Positions 37,355-46,129 of a stretch of DNA of 64,000 bases are shown here, piece after piece. Location of the stretch: assembly GCF_000243335.1 (NCBI RefSeq), contig NZ_JH597773.1, forward strand, positions 2,259,628 to 2,323,627, given 5' to 3'. Within the stretch, counting starts at the first letter, position 1, and each line of letters starts with the position of its first letter. Below the pieces are notes generated by a model. That model did not search any database. It was not told the DNA's origin and saw only the letters and a list, made by a program, of their open reading frames with translations. The DNA is from Leptonema illini DSM 21528. GTDB lineage: Bacteria; Spirochaetota; Leptospiria; Leptospirales; Leptonemataceae. The translations under genes were made by a program, and so were the position numbers.

Positions 37355-38836
37355 TCAAGAAGGGTTCTGCGTTCTGACTCTCTCGTAGAACGCCAGAGCG
37401 CGGGCCCTCGCCGCCTTATGATTGACGATCGGAGGCGGATAACGATCCGTTCCAAATTCGGGCAGCCAGCGTCGCACATACTGCATCTGTGGATCAAACC
37501 TCCTCTGCTGCAGCTCCGGATTGAAGATGCGAAAATAGGGAGCGGCATCGCATCCCGTTCCCGCCGCCCACTGCCAGTTCCCGTTGTTCGAGGCAAGCTC
37601 GAAATCAAGCAACTGCTCTGCGAAATAGCGTTCGCCGATGCGCCAGTCGATCAGCAGATGCTTGCATAAAAACGAGGCGACGACCATACGCACACGATTA
37701 TGCATGAAGCCCGTTACGGCCAGCTCGCGCATACCGGCATCAACAAGCGGATAACCCGTCCTTCCGCCTTTCCACGCCTCAAAGTCTCTTCGTGCATCAG
37801 CTGAGCGGGCAGGATCCCGCCAGAACTTGCGAAGAATACGAAACTCCGGTCGGAACTCCTGATCGATGCCCTGATAATAGTAGAGAATCATCTGAAAGAA
37901 CTCCCTCCAGATCAGCTCGTTCAGAAAAACGGGATGATGGCGCGCTGCGTTCGCCAGACGACGAATCGAAACGGTACCGAAGCGCAGATGAGGGCCGAGT
38001 CGCGTCGTTCCATCGGCAAGAGCGGGCAGATCACGACTTTCTGCATAACGCTCTATGATGCGACCGGGAATCCGCGAAGCCGGTGTCTTCGAAGCCGGAG
38101 TCTTAAGGGCAAGGCCATGCGGTTCGGGTTGAAATCCAATCTGCGCTGCCGTAAGAAGACGCTCCTCGGAGGTTGTCTGTGCGGATTCGTTATTACTCGT
38201 CGTGATAGAGCGCCCCGCTCTATCGGCGATGCGACGGCGCATCTCGAACAGATCCTGCCAGGGATCCCCTGCCCGATCGTTTAGCTCCGCAGATGGCATC
38301 TGCGCGAAGTCCGGCGCATCAAGAGGCCTGATGACGCTCTGAAAGAACCTGTCTTTCCAGCGTCGGGAATAAGGAGTAAAGACGTGGTAGGGAAGTCCGT
38401 CATTCTTTAAGATCTGCTCCGGATGAAAAATAACGTGATCGGTGAAGAGATGAAACGGAATGCCCCTGCGATCGAGGCCGGTCCTCACCTGTGCATCCCG
38501 GGCCCGCGCATAGGGCTCATAATCCTCGTTTGCATAAACGCCGGCAACAGACAGATGCTGGCTCAGGCCTTCGAAGATCTCGACGGGCGGTCCGTAGAAG
38601 CTGATCAAAGGCAGCCCTGTATCGGCGACGTTTCGAAGCGCATCGACGATAAATCCGACCCGGCGATCCGAGCGAGGAAGCGGTTCCAGAATATGTGGAT
38701 CAAAACAGAAAACGGCCAGAAGATCGGCTCCGGCACGAGAGGCTGCTGACCAGGCCTCAAAAAGGGCCCTGTTGTCATCGGTTCGCAGGTCGCGACGCAT
38801 CCAATAGAGGAAAACGGGCCGATTCGGACGGTTCAT
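37355..38836 (-). CDS. Deoxyribodipyrimidine photolyase
   Basis: 493 residues from MNRPNRPVFLYWMRRDLRTDDNRAL; a longer frame exists upstream but is not conserved. The C-terminal FAD domain has TRLGPHLRFGTVSIRRL, ELIWREFFQMILYY, YPLVDAGMRELAVTGFMHNRVRMVVASFL and NNGNWQWAAGTGCDAAPYFRIFNP, the class I CPD photolyase signature including the Trp electron-transfer region. It repairs UV dimers using blue light. It is divergent from the CarH/LitR-like regulator, 93 bp apart, consistent with light control. Confidence 0.93.
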   Translation of the reverse strand: MNRPNRPVFLYWMRRDLRTDDNRALFEAWSAASRAGADLLAVFCFDPHILEPLPRSDRRVGFIVDALRNVADTGLPLISFYGPPVEIFEGLSQHLSVAGVYANEDYEPYARARDAQVRTGLDRRGIPFHLFTDHVIFHPEQILKNDGLPYHVFTPYSRRWKDRFFQSVIRPLDAPDFAQMPSAELNDRAGDPWQDLFEMRRRIADRAGRSITTSNNESAQTTSEERLLTAAQIGFQPEPHGLALKTPASKTPASRIPGRIIERYAESRDLPALADGTTRLGPHLRFGTVSIRRLANAARHHPVFLNELIWREFFQMILYYYQGIDQEFRPEFRILRKFWRDPARSADARRDFEAWKGGRTGYPLVDAGMRELAVTGFMHNRVRMVVASFLCKHLLIDWRIGERYFAEQLLDFELASNNGNWQWAAGTGCDAAPYFRIFNPELQQRRFDPQMQYVRRWLPEFGTDRYPPPIVNHKAARARALAFYERVRTQNPS

Positions 38837-38878
38837 ACTCCCATAATAGCCCAGATAGGGCCAAAAAGAAAGAAAAAT

Positions 38879-38905
38879 GTCGAATCTTATCAAAAAACAT
38901 TCGAC
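38879..38905. promoter_or_regulatory. Candidate operator between photolyase and MerR regulator
   Basis: GTCGAAT and ATTCGAC form a perfect 7-bp inverted repeat separated by 13 bp of AT-rich DNA (CTTATCAAAAAAC) in the middle of the divergent gap. A second short palindrome (TCCACA, one base, TGTGGA) lies at 38922-38934 at the regulator start. Position and symmetry fit an operator for the adjacent MerR-type protein, but there is no experimental support. Confidence 0.4.
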
Positions 38906-38929
38906 TATTCAACAAAAAGGTTCCACAAT

Positions 38930-39724
38930 GTGGATGTGAAGTTCCTGATCAAAGACCTATCCCGCCTGACCGGATTATCGCCGGCTCGTATCCGCAAATG
39001 GCAGGAGCGATTCCAGATTCTCGCCCCTGTTCAGGGTGAGAACGGCTACCACTACTACGACAACGACGATCTGCGCATTCTGCTGAGCCTTCAGGAAAGG
39101 CTTGCAGCAGGGCAGAGGCTTAAGTCGATCATCTCGCTTTCTCGCGAAGAGCTGCTTTCGTCGCAGGTGCTGTTTCGAGACGAGGAGTGGTCGCTTTTGA
39201 ACGCCATCTCGCGCAGCGAATTCCGAACGCTCGAAGGTCATTTCAATAATGCGCTTGAGAGTTACTCCCTTCCGCAGTGGATTCGCAAAAGCGTACATCC
39301 TGCCGTGATGCTGACGGGAGAGGCCTGGAGCAAGGGCATCCTCTCTGTAGCCGATGAGCACGCCTTCTCGCACTGGCTGCGCGGATACATCCTGTCGCGC
39401 GTCGAATGGCTTCAGAGCAATCAGACGCCACTGTGGCTTGTGACGAGCTTTCCTGGAGATGAGCATGAACTGGGAGCGCTGTTACACTATGCGCGACTTC
39501 TCTATTACCGCGTGCCGGTTCGCTTCTGTGGGATGCTGCCCGAAGAGCATCTGATTAAAGAGCTTCAAAAAGAACAGTATCGCAGCGTCAGCGTTTCGGT
39601 CGTCATCCCGCGCAAACGAGAAGAGATCGAAAGGCTGCGCAATCGCATCAAAGAAGAGACAGGCGTGCGCCATGTACACTTCGGCGGCTACGGTTATAAA
39701 CGAACGCTGAGCCTGAAAGATTAG
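38930..39724 (+). CDS. MerR-family B12-dependent photoreceptor regulator (CarH/LitR-like)
   Basis: 264 residues from a GTG. The N-terminal winged helix is typical MerR (LIKDLSRLTGLSPARIRKWQ, GYHYYDNDDLRILLSLQERL). The helical bundle contains W133, nine residues, then E143-H144 (WSKGILSVADEH), the W-x9-EH motif capping adenosylcobalamin in CarH. The Rossmann part has PGDEHELG, i.e. D177-x-H179-x2-G182, the lower-ligand histidine motif. Both cobalt ligands are therefore present. Known members bind DNA as dark tetramers and release it on light. Divergent photolyase and downstream oxidative-stress genes support that role. Confidence 0.88.
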   Translation: MDVKFLIKDLSRLTGLSPARIRKWQERFQILAPVQGENGYHYYDNDDLRILLSLQERLAAGQRLKSIISLSREELLSSQVLFRDEEWSLLNAISRSEFRTLEGHFNNALESYSLPQWIRKSVHPAVMLTGEAWSKGILSVADEHAFSHWLRGYILSRVEWLQSNQTPLWLVTSFPGDEHELGALLHYARLLYYRVPVRFCGMLPEEHLIKELQKEQYRSVSVSVVIPRKREEIERLRNRIKEETGVRHVHFGGYGYKRTLSLKD

Positions 39725-39774
39725 GCGCCATTTCAAAGAGCGGCTTCATAAAGAATAGAAACCAGAGGGAAAGA

Positions 39775-41058
39775 ATGAAACGTATTGCCATCATCGGAAG
39801 CGGAATCTCGGGCATGGGAGCCGCCTATTATCTGAAAGATCAATTCGACGTCACGGTTTTCGAGAAAGAGAATCGACCGGGCGGACATACGAATACGATC
39901 ACCGTCGAAGAAAAAGACAGGCTCGTCCCCGTGGATACGGGCTTTATCGTCTTCAATCACGTTACCTACCCGAATCTGTTGCGCCTGTTCGCCGATCTTG
40001 AAATCGAACAGCATCCGGCATCGATGGGATTCTCGGTCTGGAACCGTCGCACGGGCATTCAGTACTGCGGATCGGGGTTATCCGGACTTTTTGCGCAGCG
40101 TCGCAATCTGCTGCGTCCCTGGTACTATCGTTTCTTGCTTGAGGCGAATCGCTTCAACGCCGAGGCGCCGGCCGATCTGCATTCCGGGCTGCTGCTTGAT
40201 AAGTCCTGGACGATGCGCGAGTATCTTGATGTAAAAGGATTCGACGAGGCCTTTCGCGAGAACTACATCCTGCCTATGGGCTCGGCCATCTGGTCGACGC
40301 CGATGGATCATATGCTTGATTTCCCGGCGGCGGCGCTCATCCGCTTCTTTGAAAATCATGGCCTGCTCGGATTGAATACCCATCATCAGTGGTACTCGGT
40401 GAAGGGCGGAAGCCGCACCTACCTCGATCGCATTCGCTCTCTTTTGAAAGAAGACGTGCACAGCGGTGAAGCGGTGCTGTCGGTAAAGCGTCTCGGGCCC
40501 GATTCAGTTGAGGTAACGACGTCGCTGCGGGTCTATAGCTTCGATGCCGTCATCATGGCCAGCCATGCGCCCGATACGCTGCGTATGCTTGTCGATGCGA
40601 CGCCGCTTGAAAAAGATATTCTCTCGCAGTTCCCGTATCATCCCAATAAAGCGGTGCTGCATACCGATGCATCGGTTATGCCGCCCATCAAGCGCATCTG
40701 GTCGGCCTGGAATTACAAGATCGACGATGCCGGACAGACGACCGTATATCACATGAACCGTCTGCAGAATCTGCCCACCGATACGGATTACTTCGTTTCG
40801 ATCAATGAGATCGATCAAATCCGCGAAGATAAGATCGTGCGAGAGATCGAATACGAACATCCGCTGTTCAACATGCGTTCGCTCCTTGCACAGAAGCGTT
40901 TTCAGGATTTGAACGAAACAGGTCCTGTTTATTTTGCTGGCGCATATTCTCGCTATGGCTTCCATGAGGATGGCCTTCTTTCGGCTCTGAAAGTCGTCGA
41001 ACGGCTTGTGCGCGAGCCGGCAGCAAGGCCCTTAGAAACGGCGGGGAGGTGGTCGTGA
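39775..41058 (+). CDS. FAD-dependent oxidoreductase (amine-oxidase fold) of the CFA/DUF1365 cluster
   Basis: 427 residues. The FAD-binding start is RIAIIGSGISGMGAAYYLKD with Glu in VFEKENRPGGHTNTI, then DTGFIVFNHVTYPNLLRLFADL and a C-terminal VYFAGAYSRYGFHEDGL FAD contact. It belongs to the group found with DUF1365 and CFA-like genes in light- or singlet-oxygen-induced clusters, where a role in fatty-acid modification is inferred. GAGGGAAAG precedes the ATG. The next gene's ATG overlaps its TGA (TGATG). Confidence 0.85.
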   Translation: MKRIAIIGSGISGMGAAYYLKDQFDVTVFEKENRPGGHTNTITVEEKDRLVPVDTGFIVFNHVTYPNLLRLFADLEIEQHPASMGFSVWNRRTGIQYCGSGLSGLFAQRRNLLRPWYYRFLLEANRFNAEAPADLHSGLLLDKSWTMREYLDVKGFDEAFRENYILPMGSAIWSTPMDHMLDFPAAALIRFFENHGLLGLNTHHQWYSVKGGSRTYLDRIRSLLKEDVHSGEAVLSVKRLGPDSVEVTTSLRVYSFDAVIMASHAPDTLRMLVDATPLEKDILSQFPYHPNKAVLHTDASVMPPIKRIWSAWNYKIDDAGQTTVYHMNRLQNLPTDTDYFVSINEIDQIREDKIVREIEYEHPLFNMRSLLAQKRFQDLNETGPVYFAGAYSRYGFHEDGLLSALKVVERLVREPAARPLETAGRWS

Positions 41059-41867
41059 TGCATGCCCTTTTCGATACCGTGGTGACGCATGCGCGCACAC
41101 GAGCAAAGGCCGCCGTTCGTCCGCATACGTTGCGAGCGAAAACCTACATGTTCCTGCTCGATCTCGACGGGCTTGAAACAACGGGGCCTCTTGTTTCGGT
41201 GAATCGATTCAACCTGTTTTCGTTCTACGACCGTGATCACTTTAAATTTCTGCAAGATGGACAGGCTCTCAGCACATCGCAGAAAGTCCGGGAGTAGGTG
41301 GTTAGCTCTGGCCTTCCCGAACCGGAGCAGATCCTTCTTCTTACAAATCTGCGCGTGCTCGGCTACGTTTTCAATCCCGTATCGTTTTACTACTGTTACC
41401 GAAACGATCGTCTGATGGCCGTTCTGGCCGAGGTGAACAATACGTTCGGAGAGCAGCATCCGATCCTGATCGATTGCCGTGATCTTGCCGATGATAGAGG
41501 CTTTTATCGCTTTCAGAGCGAGAAGAACTTTTACGTATCTCCATTTCTCAAACACGATACCGATCTGTTTTTTCATTTCAGAGATGCGCGAGAAAAACAG
41601 CTCTTCTTCATCGTCGACTCGGGTTATACAGACGGTTCAAAGAAAGAAGTTCTGCTAAGAGCCACACTTACAGGCAGACGCCGACCGTACAGCAACGCGA
41701 CTCTGCTCTACGAATTCTTTCGCATTCCGTTCGTCACGCTGCGTATTATTGCCGGCATCCACTGGCATGCGCTGCTTCTCTATTTAAAGAAGATTCCTTT
41801 CTATACAAAGGGCGAAACGGACGCAGCCATTATCAAAACACAGAAAAAGAAGTATCAGGAGGCCTGA
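41058..41867 (+). pseudogene. DUF1365 protein interrupted by an in-frame TAG
   Basis: The whole frame would give 269 residues. It reads normally from MHALFDTVVTHARTRAKA through RFNLFSFYDRDH, has a TAG at codon 80 (41295-41297), and resumes at once with VVSSGLPEPEQILLLTNLRVLGYVFNPVSFYYCY, the DUF1365 core. No frameshift is needed, so a single substitution (from CAG or GAG) explains it. GGGGAGGTGG precedes the start. It could be a true mutation, a sequencing error, or readthrough. A restart at the second part would lose the N-terminal block. DUF1365 proteins are partners of CFA-like and FAD genes. Confidence 0.8.
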
Positions 41868-41869
41868 TT

Positions 41870-43213
41870 ATGAAACGAGCAAACACTACGATCCTCGAAA
41901 GAAATAAAATAAAAAACACGCCCGTCGCCCGTACGACACTGGCAACACCTCAAGCATCCGCCTCGCCCGCGCCCACCTCGCCGCGCGGTATCTTTGAGCG
42001 CGTCTTTGTCTCGGCTCTCGCTCGAAACCACATCGGAGCCCTGCATGTGTTCAAAGAAGACGGAACAGGCTTTGTGTTCGGCGATAGCGGCGATGCAGTC
42101 CCCGCAATCATACATGTGAAAGACCGCCGTTTCTTCGCCCATGTCGTTCTCTTCGGAGAGGTCGGCTTCGGCGAGGCGTTTATGCTCGACTATTTCGACT
42201 CGCCCGATCTATACCGGGCCCTTGAGTGGTTCGTGCAGAACTCGCGCTCGACGCCCACGCTGAGCGCGGCGACCGTGCAGCATCTGCTTGTCGGAGCGTT
42301 AGGCTTCTACAATCGCATCCTGCATCTTCTGCGTCCGAACAATGAAACGACGGCGAAGAAGAATATCGCAGAGCATTACGACATCGGCAACGCTCTTTAT
42401 AAAGAGATGCTCGACCCGACGATGGCGTATTCCGCTGCCATCTATCAATCGATCGACTCTTCTGAAAATCTCGAGCAGGCACAGATTCGCAAGTTCGAGC
42501 GCATTTGCGAGAAGCTGAATCTGCGTCCCGGGCTGCACCTGCTTGAGATCGGCAGCGGCTGGGGCGGATTCGCCATTCATGCTGCCAGACAGCACGGCGT
42601 AAAGGTGACGACCGTTACCATTTCAGAAGAGCAGTTTGCTCTCGCGAAAGAGCGCATCGAACGCGAAGGACTTTCTCATCTTATAGAGATTCGCCTTCAA
42701 GATTTCAGGCGCATCGAAGGTCGCTTTGATCGCATCGTCTCGATTGAGATGGCCGAGGCGCTTGGTCGACGCTTCTTCGACGTCTACTTTCGCAAAATCG
42801 CCTCGCTTCTATCAGAGGAGGGTCTGGCCGTATTACAGTACATCAACTATCCGGAGTCGCGCTACGAGCGTTATGCAAACTCCTCGGACTTTATTCAAAA
42901 GCATATCTTTCCAGGCGGGTTGCTTCTCAGTCATCGCGAGGTGTTGAACTCCCTTCATCGCACGGCAGACCTTTGCCTGTATGATCTTGAAAGCTTCGGC
43001 CTCAGCTATGCCCGCTCTCTGCAGCAGTGGCGCCTGAATTTCAACGCCTCTCTGGATCATATCAGGGCGCCTGGCTACGACGAGACGTTCATCAGAAAAT
43101 GGAACTACTATCTGACGAGCTGCGAGGTAGCTTTCACAGAGCGCTATATTAACGTCTGTCAGATCCTTCTCTCACGGCCACAGAATCGAGAGCTGCCTGA
43201 TACGGCGAAATAA
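41870..43213 (+). CDS. Cyclopropane-fatty-acyl-phospholipid synthase family methyltransferase
   Basis: 447 residues with a 40-residue low-complexity N-terminal extension (Thr/Ala/Pro-rich) before the family domain. AEHYDIGNALYKEMLDPTMAYSAAIY and LHLLEIGSGWGGFAIHAA (SAM-binding) are diagnostic, followed by SIEMAEALGRRFFDVYF and QKHIFPGGLLLSH. It transfers a one-carbon unit to unsaturated phospholipid acyl chains. In some alphaproteobacteria homologues in this arrangement act in furan fatty acid synthesis under singlet-oxygen stress, so the product is open. It starts 2 bp after the DUF1365 stop. Confidence 0.88.
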   Translation: MKRANTTILERNKIKNTPVARTTLATPQASASPAPTSPRGIFERVFVSALARNHIGALHVFKEDGTGFVFGDSGDAVPAIIHVKDRRFFAHVVLFGEVGFGEAFMLDYFDSPDLYRALEWFVQNSRSTPTLSAATVQHLLVGALGFYNRILHLLRPNNETTAKKNIAEHYDIGNALYKEMLDPTMAYSAAIYQSIDSSENLEQAQIRKFERICEKLNLRPGLHLLEIGSGWGGFAIHAARQHGVKVTTVTISEEQFALAKERIEREGLSHLIEIRLQDFRRIEGRFDRIVSIEMAEALGRRFFDVYFRKIASLLSEEGLAVLQYINYPESRYERYANSSDFIQKHIFPGGLLLSHREVLNSLHRTADLCLYDLESFGLSYARSLQQWRLNFNASLDHIRAPGYDETFIRKWNYYLTSCEVAFTERYINVCQILLSRPQNRELPDTAK

Positions 43214-43225
43214 GTGAGGCGAACC

Positions 43226-43969
43226 ATGATCACGGCGCAGAGACATTCACGCAGATATTTCTCGAACAGACTTCGCTATGCCATTTCGGCCCTGCTATTG
43301 CTATCATTGCCGGTTTTAGCGGTCGAGGGGCGATCCTTTCGCGGCAACGCCTTTGACCTGAGAACGGGCCAGTTCCTGTACTCCGAGAACCATACAGAGA
43401 CCTACAGAAACGGCCAGCATGCGGCGACGACGCTTCTTTATAAAGACCCGGCCGAGAAGGTCTTCGCAGAAAAGCGAAGCGAATACAGGCCGGGCTCCAC
43501 CGTTCCCTCCTTTCGCCTTGAAGATCGGCGCAGCGGTTATGTGGAAGGATGCAGTCCGAGCGGCGGCGCCATCATGCTCTTTCATCGCGACGATGCGCAG
43601 AGCGCCCAGAAAAGCGGATCGATACCGGCAGGCTCTGATCTCGTCGTCGACTCAGGTTTTCATCTCTATTTAAAAAAGAACAGAGACGCCCTGCTTGCAG
43701 GCCAGACCCTCGTCTTTCGTTTCGGCGTACCTTCTCGCCTGACGACGTTTGATTTCAGGGTGCGCAAGATCGCCGACACCGAGGTGAACGGCCGCCGTGC
43801 CGTTCGATTTCAACTGGCTCCCGATAACCTTATCTTACGAAGCGTCGTCGCCCCCATTCTCGTTGATTATGATCCGACAACGATGGATCTGCTTGCCTAT
43901 ACAGGATTGAGCAATATCTACGACGAGAACGGCAAGGCCTACAACGTTTACATCGTCTTTCGATATTAG
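43226..43969 (+). CDS. Exported protein of unknown function
   Basis: 247 residues from the ATG preceded by GAGG. A basic N-terminus then LRYAISALLLLSLPVLAVEG makes a signal peptide. The mature part is beta-rich: FDLRTGQFLYSENHTETYRNG, RFGVPSRLTTFDFRVRKIAD, PILVDYDPTTMDLLAYTGLSNIYDENG. It resembles conserved periplasmic proteins found beside photolyase/CFA clusters, but I cannot name it. It lies 12 bp after the CFA-like gene. Confidence 0.75.
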   Translation: MITAQRHSRRYFSNRLRYAISALLLLSLPVLAVEGRSFRGNAFDLRTGQFLYSENHTETYRNGQHAATTLLYKDPAEKVFAEKRSEYRPGSTVPSFRLEDRRSGYVEGCSPSGGAIMLFHRDDAQSAQKSGSIPAGSDLVVDSGFHLYLKKNRDALLAGQTLVFRFGVPSRLTTFDFRVRKIADTEVNGRRAVRFQLAPDNLILRSVVAPILVDYDPTTMDLLAYTGLSNIYDENGKAYNVYIVFRY

Positions 43970-44017
43970 AAAGACGTCCCGGTATGGCCTCGCAGAGTTA
44001 TCCGATCCGATCACAGT

Positions 44018-44041
44018 CTGGAGTATTAGCTGGAGTATTAG
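44018..44041 (+). repeat. Tandem 12-bp duplication carrying a ribosome-binding site
   Basis: CTGGAGTATTAG occurs twice head to tail, directly before the ATG of the SRPBCC gene. Each copy contains GGAG; only the second is at normal spacing (8 bases). Confidence 0.8.
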
Positions 44042-44042
44042 T

Positions 44043-44495
44043 ATGAAGCTTTTCGTATTTGAACAGGAGCAGTTTGTTCCAGGCAGGCCGGCCGATATCT
44101 GGAACTTCTTCGCAGACCCAGCGAATCTCAAGATCATCACGCCTCCGTATATGGGCTTCGACATTGCCTCGGATGCAGGCCAGCGCACGTTTGCCGGGCA
44201 GATCATCTCTTATACCGTGCGCCCGCTGCTCGGCATTCCGCTTTCCTGGATTACCGAGATCACGCATGTAGAAGAAGGCCTGTCTTTTATCGACGAGCAG
44301 CGCTTCGGACCTTATCGCTTCTGGCATCACCGGCACCTTTTCGCTAAGGCAAAAGGAGGCGTCCTCATGACCGATACGGTGCACTACGGATTGCCTCTTC
44401 CGCTCTTTGAGAATACGATCAACGAGCTCATCGTGCGCCCGAAGCTCGAACAGATATTCGCCTTCCGGCGAAAGAAGATCGAAGAGCTCTTTTAG
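44043..44495 (+). CDS. SRPBCC-superfamily protein
   Basis: 150 residues. PADIWNFFADPANLKIITPPYMGF is the typical opening of the START/Bet v1-like SRPBCC fold, with WITEITHVEEGLSFIDEQRFGPYRFWHHRHLF and MTDTVHYGLPL as later strands. It is a predicted small hydrophobic-ligand-binding domain. Its place at the end of the photolyase/CFA cluster matches similar clusters in other bacteria. It is convergent with the Lcl lipoprotein gene and overlaps its last 4 bp. Confidence 0.82.
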   Translation: MKLFVFEQEQFVPGRPADIWNFFADPANLKIITPPYMGFDIASDAGQRTFAGQIISYTVRPLLGIPLSWITEITHVEEGLSFIDEQRFGPYRFWHHRHLFAKAKGGVLMTDTVHYGLPLPLFENTINELIVRPKLEQIFAFRRKKIEELF

Positions 44496-45970
44496 TTGCG
44501 GACGCAGAGAACGGCAGGAGCGCCTGAAGGGCTTGATTTGTCGGATTGGTTATTAGTCGCCGTGCTGCCATTGACAATCCAGGCCTCAGACGGCGTTACC
44601 ATGTTAGTAGTGGATGACCAGAAATTCGACTTTGCTCCGGGAAAAACGGTAGAATCCATTGAAGGCCAGATCTGTTTGCGATCTATCAGCGACGATATCT
44701 CAGTAATCGAAGGCAATCGCCAATCACTGTATCCTGCCTGAACAAGATTCTCGCAAAATACAAGAGCCTGTCCCCATGCGGGTGATTGCGGGCTTCCCGA
44801 ACACGCACCGCCGCTGTATGTCTCGCCTGCAGCGCATCGTGTCCACATCAATCCCGTGCCCTGATCCGTTGCTACATCATTGGAAACCGAAAAGCTACGG
44901 GAAACGGTGGTTCCGCCTCCGGCCACGCAGCGAACGGCCGGCGTGGCCACATTCTTTCCATAAGAAAGCGTTACGCTTCCATACGCGGGCTGTAGCGTCC
45001 ATGCCTTATCTGCATTGCCTGTAGCGGCCCATACCATAAACGGTTGTGTTCCCGGGAATTGCGTGGTGGAAAGGGCAGGACTGAAAATACTGAAATCGTG
45101 AATGGTCATCAATTCTTCCAGGCTGGCCAGCCTCCAATCCTGTCGGCCCGCATAGCCTGAGCCGCTATTGCCGTGGTTCAGGACCGCACAGCTCTGCACC
45201 GCAGCCGGCCAGATCATCGTAGTCGTCGTTCCACCGGAACAGCCTGCCCCCGCCTGCCCTTGAACGCAGGTTTTCCATACGAGTCCGGTTACGTTATCGG
45301 TCGTGGTATAGTCGCTCGTGAACGTGGAGTGCTGCGTCGGGCCTGTGAAGCTGCGCGTTATGCCCGTGTAGGCTCCGTCCTGGCCGGTCCCGGTGCAGGC
45401 GATTACAGAGCCGCTATCATCATAACACAGGGTCTGACCGCTTTCCAGCGGACGGTACTGTCGCAGGGCCGTTCGCGTAACGAATGAGCCGGTTGCATCG
45501 GCTGCGATCTGATTCTGCGCCACATCATAAAGCTCTGCCATGGCGACCGTCCATTTAACAAACGTCACTTCGGGCAATCGCTGAAGGTCGGGTTCAAGCA
45601 CGAGGGTCGTCGAGTTCTGCCAGGACACGCCTATGGACGCAGCAAGCGGCGCATCGCCATTGGCGCCGTCGACAACGGCAACAGTGGGAGTACGGCCTGT
45701 GTCCATGGCCTCTGAAAAGGTTATATATATGCGCGCCTGCTGCGCCCTCTGGGGGTCAATGCCACTGCCATCTGGATTGACAGAGGAGACCGTCGGTGCC
45801 GTCAGATCCGGCCCAGGAGGATTCGAACCAGAGGCATTCCCGCCTGAGAAGGCTATGCCGCTCAAAAGCAGGCCCTGCAGGCCTGAACTGTCCAGACTGA
45901 TTTTCTCAGCCTGCAAACACCCGCTCAGAACCGCCAGCAAGAGAGCGGAAATAACAACTGCCTTTTTCAT
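44492..45970 (-). CDS. Lipoprotein with Ig-like domain and two Lcl (DUF1566) domains
   Basis: 492 residues. The signal ends LSGC (Cys18). A Gly/Pro/Asn linker leads to a Big_5-like domain (TAPTVSSVNPDGSGIDPQRA, TFVKWTVAMAELYDVAQNQI). Two Lcl repeats follow, the first with NVTGLVWKTC, QDWRLASLEELMTIHD and VRCVAGG, the second with GLMWTRCAAG, SDWRLPSITEISSLID and FWSSTT...AVLCVRN. Lcl domains bind carbohydrate or act in surface adhesion in other bacteria. It is probably surface-exposed in a spirochaete. The GC and codon style are ordinary. Confidence 0.85.
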   Translation of the reverse strand: MKKAVVISALLLAVLSGCLQAEKISLDSSGLQGLLLSGIAFSGGNASGSNPPGPDLTAPTVSSVNPDGSGIDPQRAQQARIYITFSEAMDTGRTPTVAVVDGANGDAPLAASIGVSWQNSTTLVLEPDLQRLPEVTFVKWTVAMAELYDVAQNQIAADATGSFVTRTALRQYRPLESGQTLCYDDSGSVIACTGTGQDGAYTGITRSFTGPTQHSTFTSDYTTTDNVTGLVWKTCVQGQAGAGCSGGTTTTMIWPAAVQSCAVLNHGNSGSGYAGRQDWRLASLEELMTIHDFSIFSPALSTTQFPGTQPFMVWAATGNADKAWTLQPAYGSVTLSYGKNVATPAVRCVAGGGTTVSRSFSVSNDVATDQGTGLMWTRCAAGETYSGGACSGSPQSPAWGQALVFCENLVQAGYSDWRLPSITEISSLIDRKQIWPSMDSTVFPGAKSNFWSSTTNMVTPSEAWIVNGSTATNNQSDKSSPSGAPAVLCVRN

Positions 45971-46094
45971 GGATCGCCCAATCCTCTAACAAGAACCCTG
46001 TCTGTTTATTTCAATTGTTTTCTGCAAATATCTACCCATCAACTACTCCGCCGGCCCCGCTTCCCTTTTTTTCAAATCCTCAGCCGAAAAAGTG

Positions 46095-46122
46095 TTGCAC
46101 CGAATTGCGGAATGAATATTCA
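46095..46122 (+). promoter_or_regulatory. Candidate promoter of the 46-56 kb operon
   Basis: TTGCAC (46095-46100) and TATTCA (46117-46122) are separated by 16 bp. The expected start point falls at or next to the A of the first ATG, which has no ribosome-binding site, so the transcript may be leaderless. The -10 element lies inside the palindrome. Confidence 0.45.
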
Positions 46123-46129
46123 TTCCGCA
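46106..46129. promoter_or_regulatory. 24-bp perfect palindrome, likely TetR operator
   Basis: Two half-sites TGCGGAATGAAT face each other without a spacer, and the last base is the A of the first start codon of the operon. Perfect symmetry of this length over a promoter is typical for a TetR-family operator, and a TetR gene lies in the same operon. I found no second copy in the window. Confidence 0.7.
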
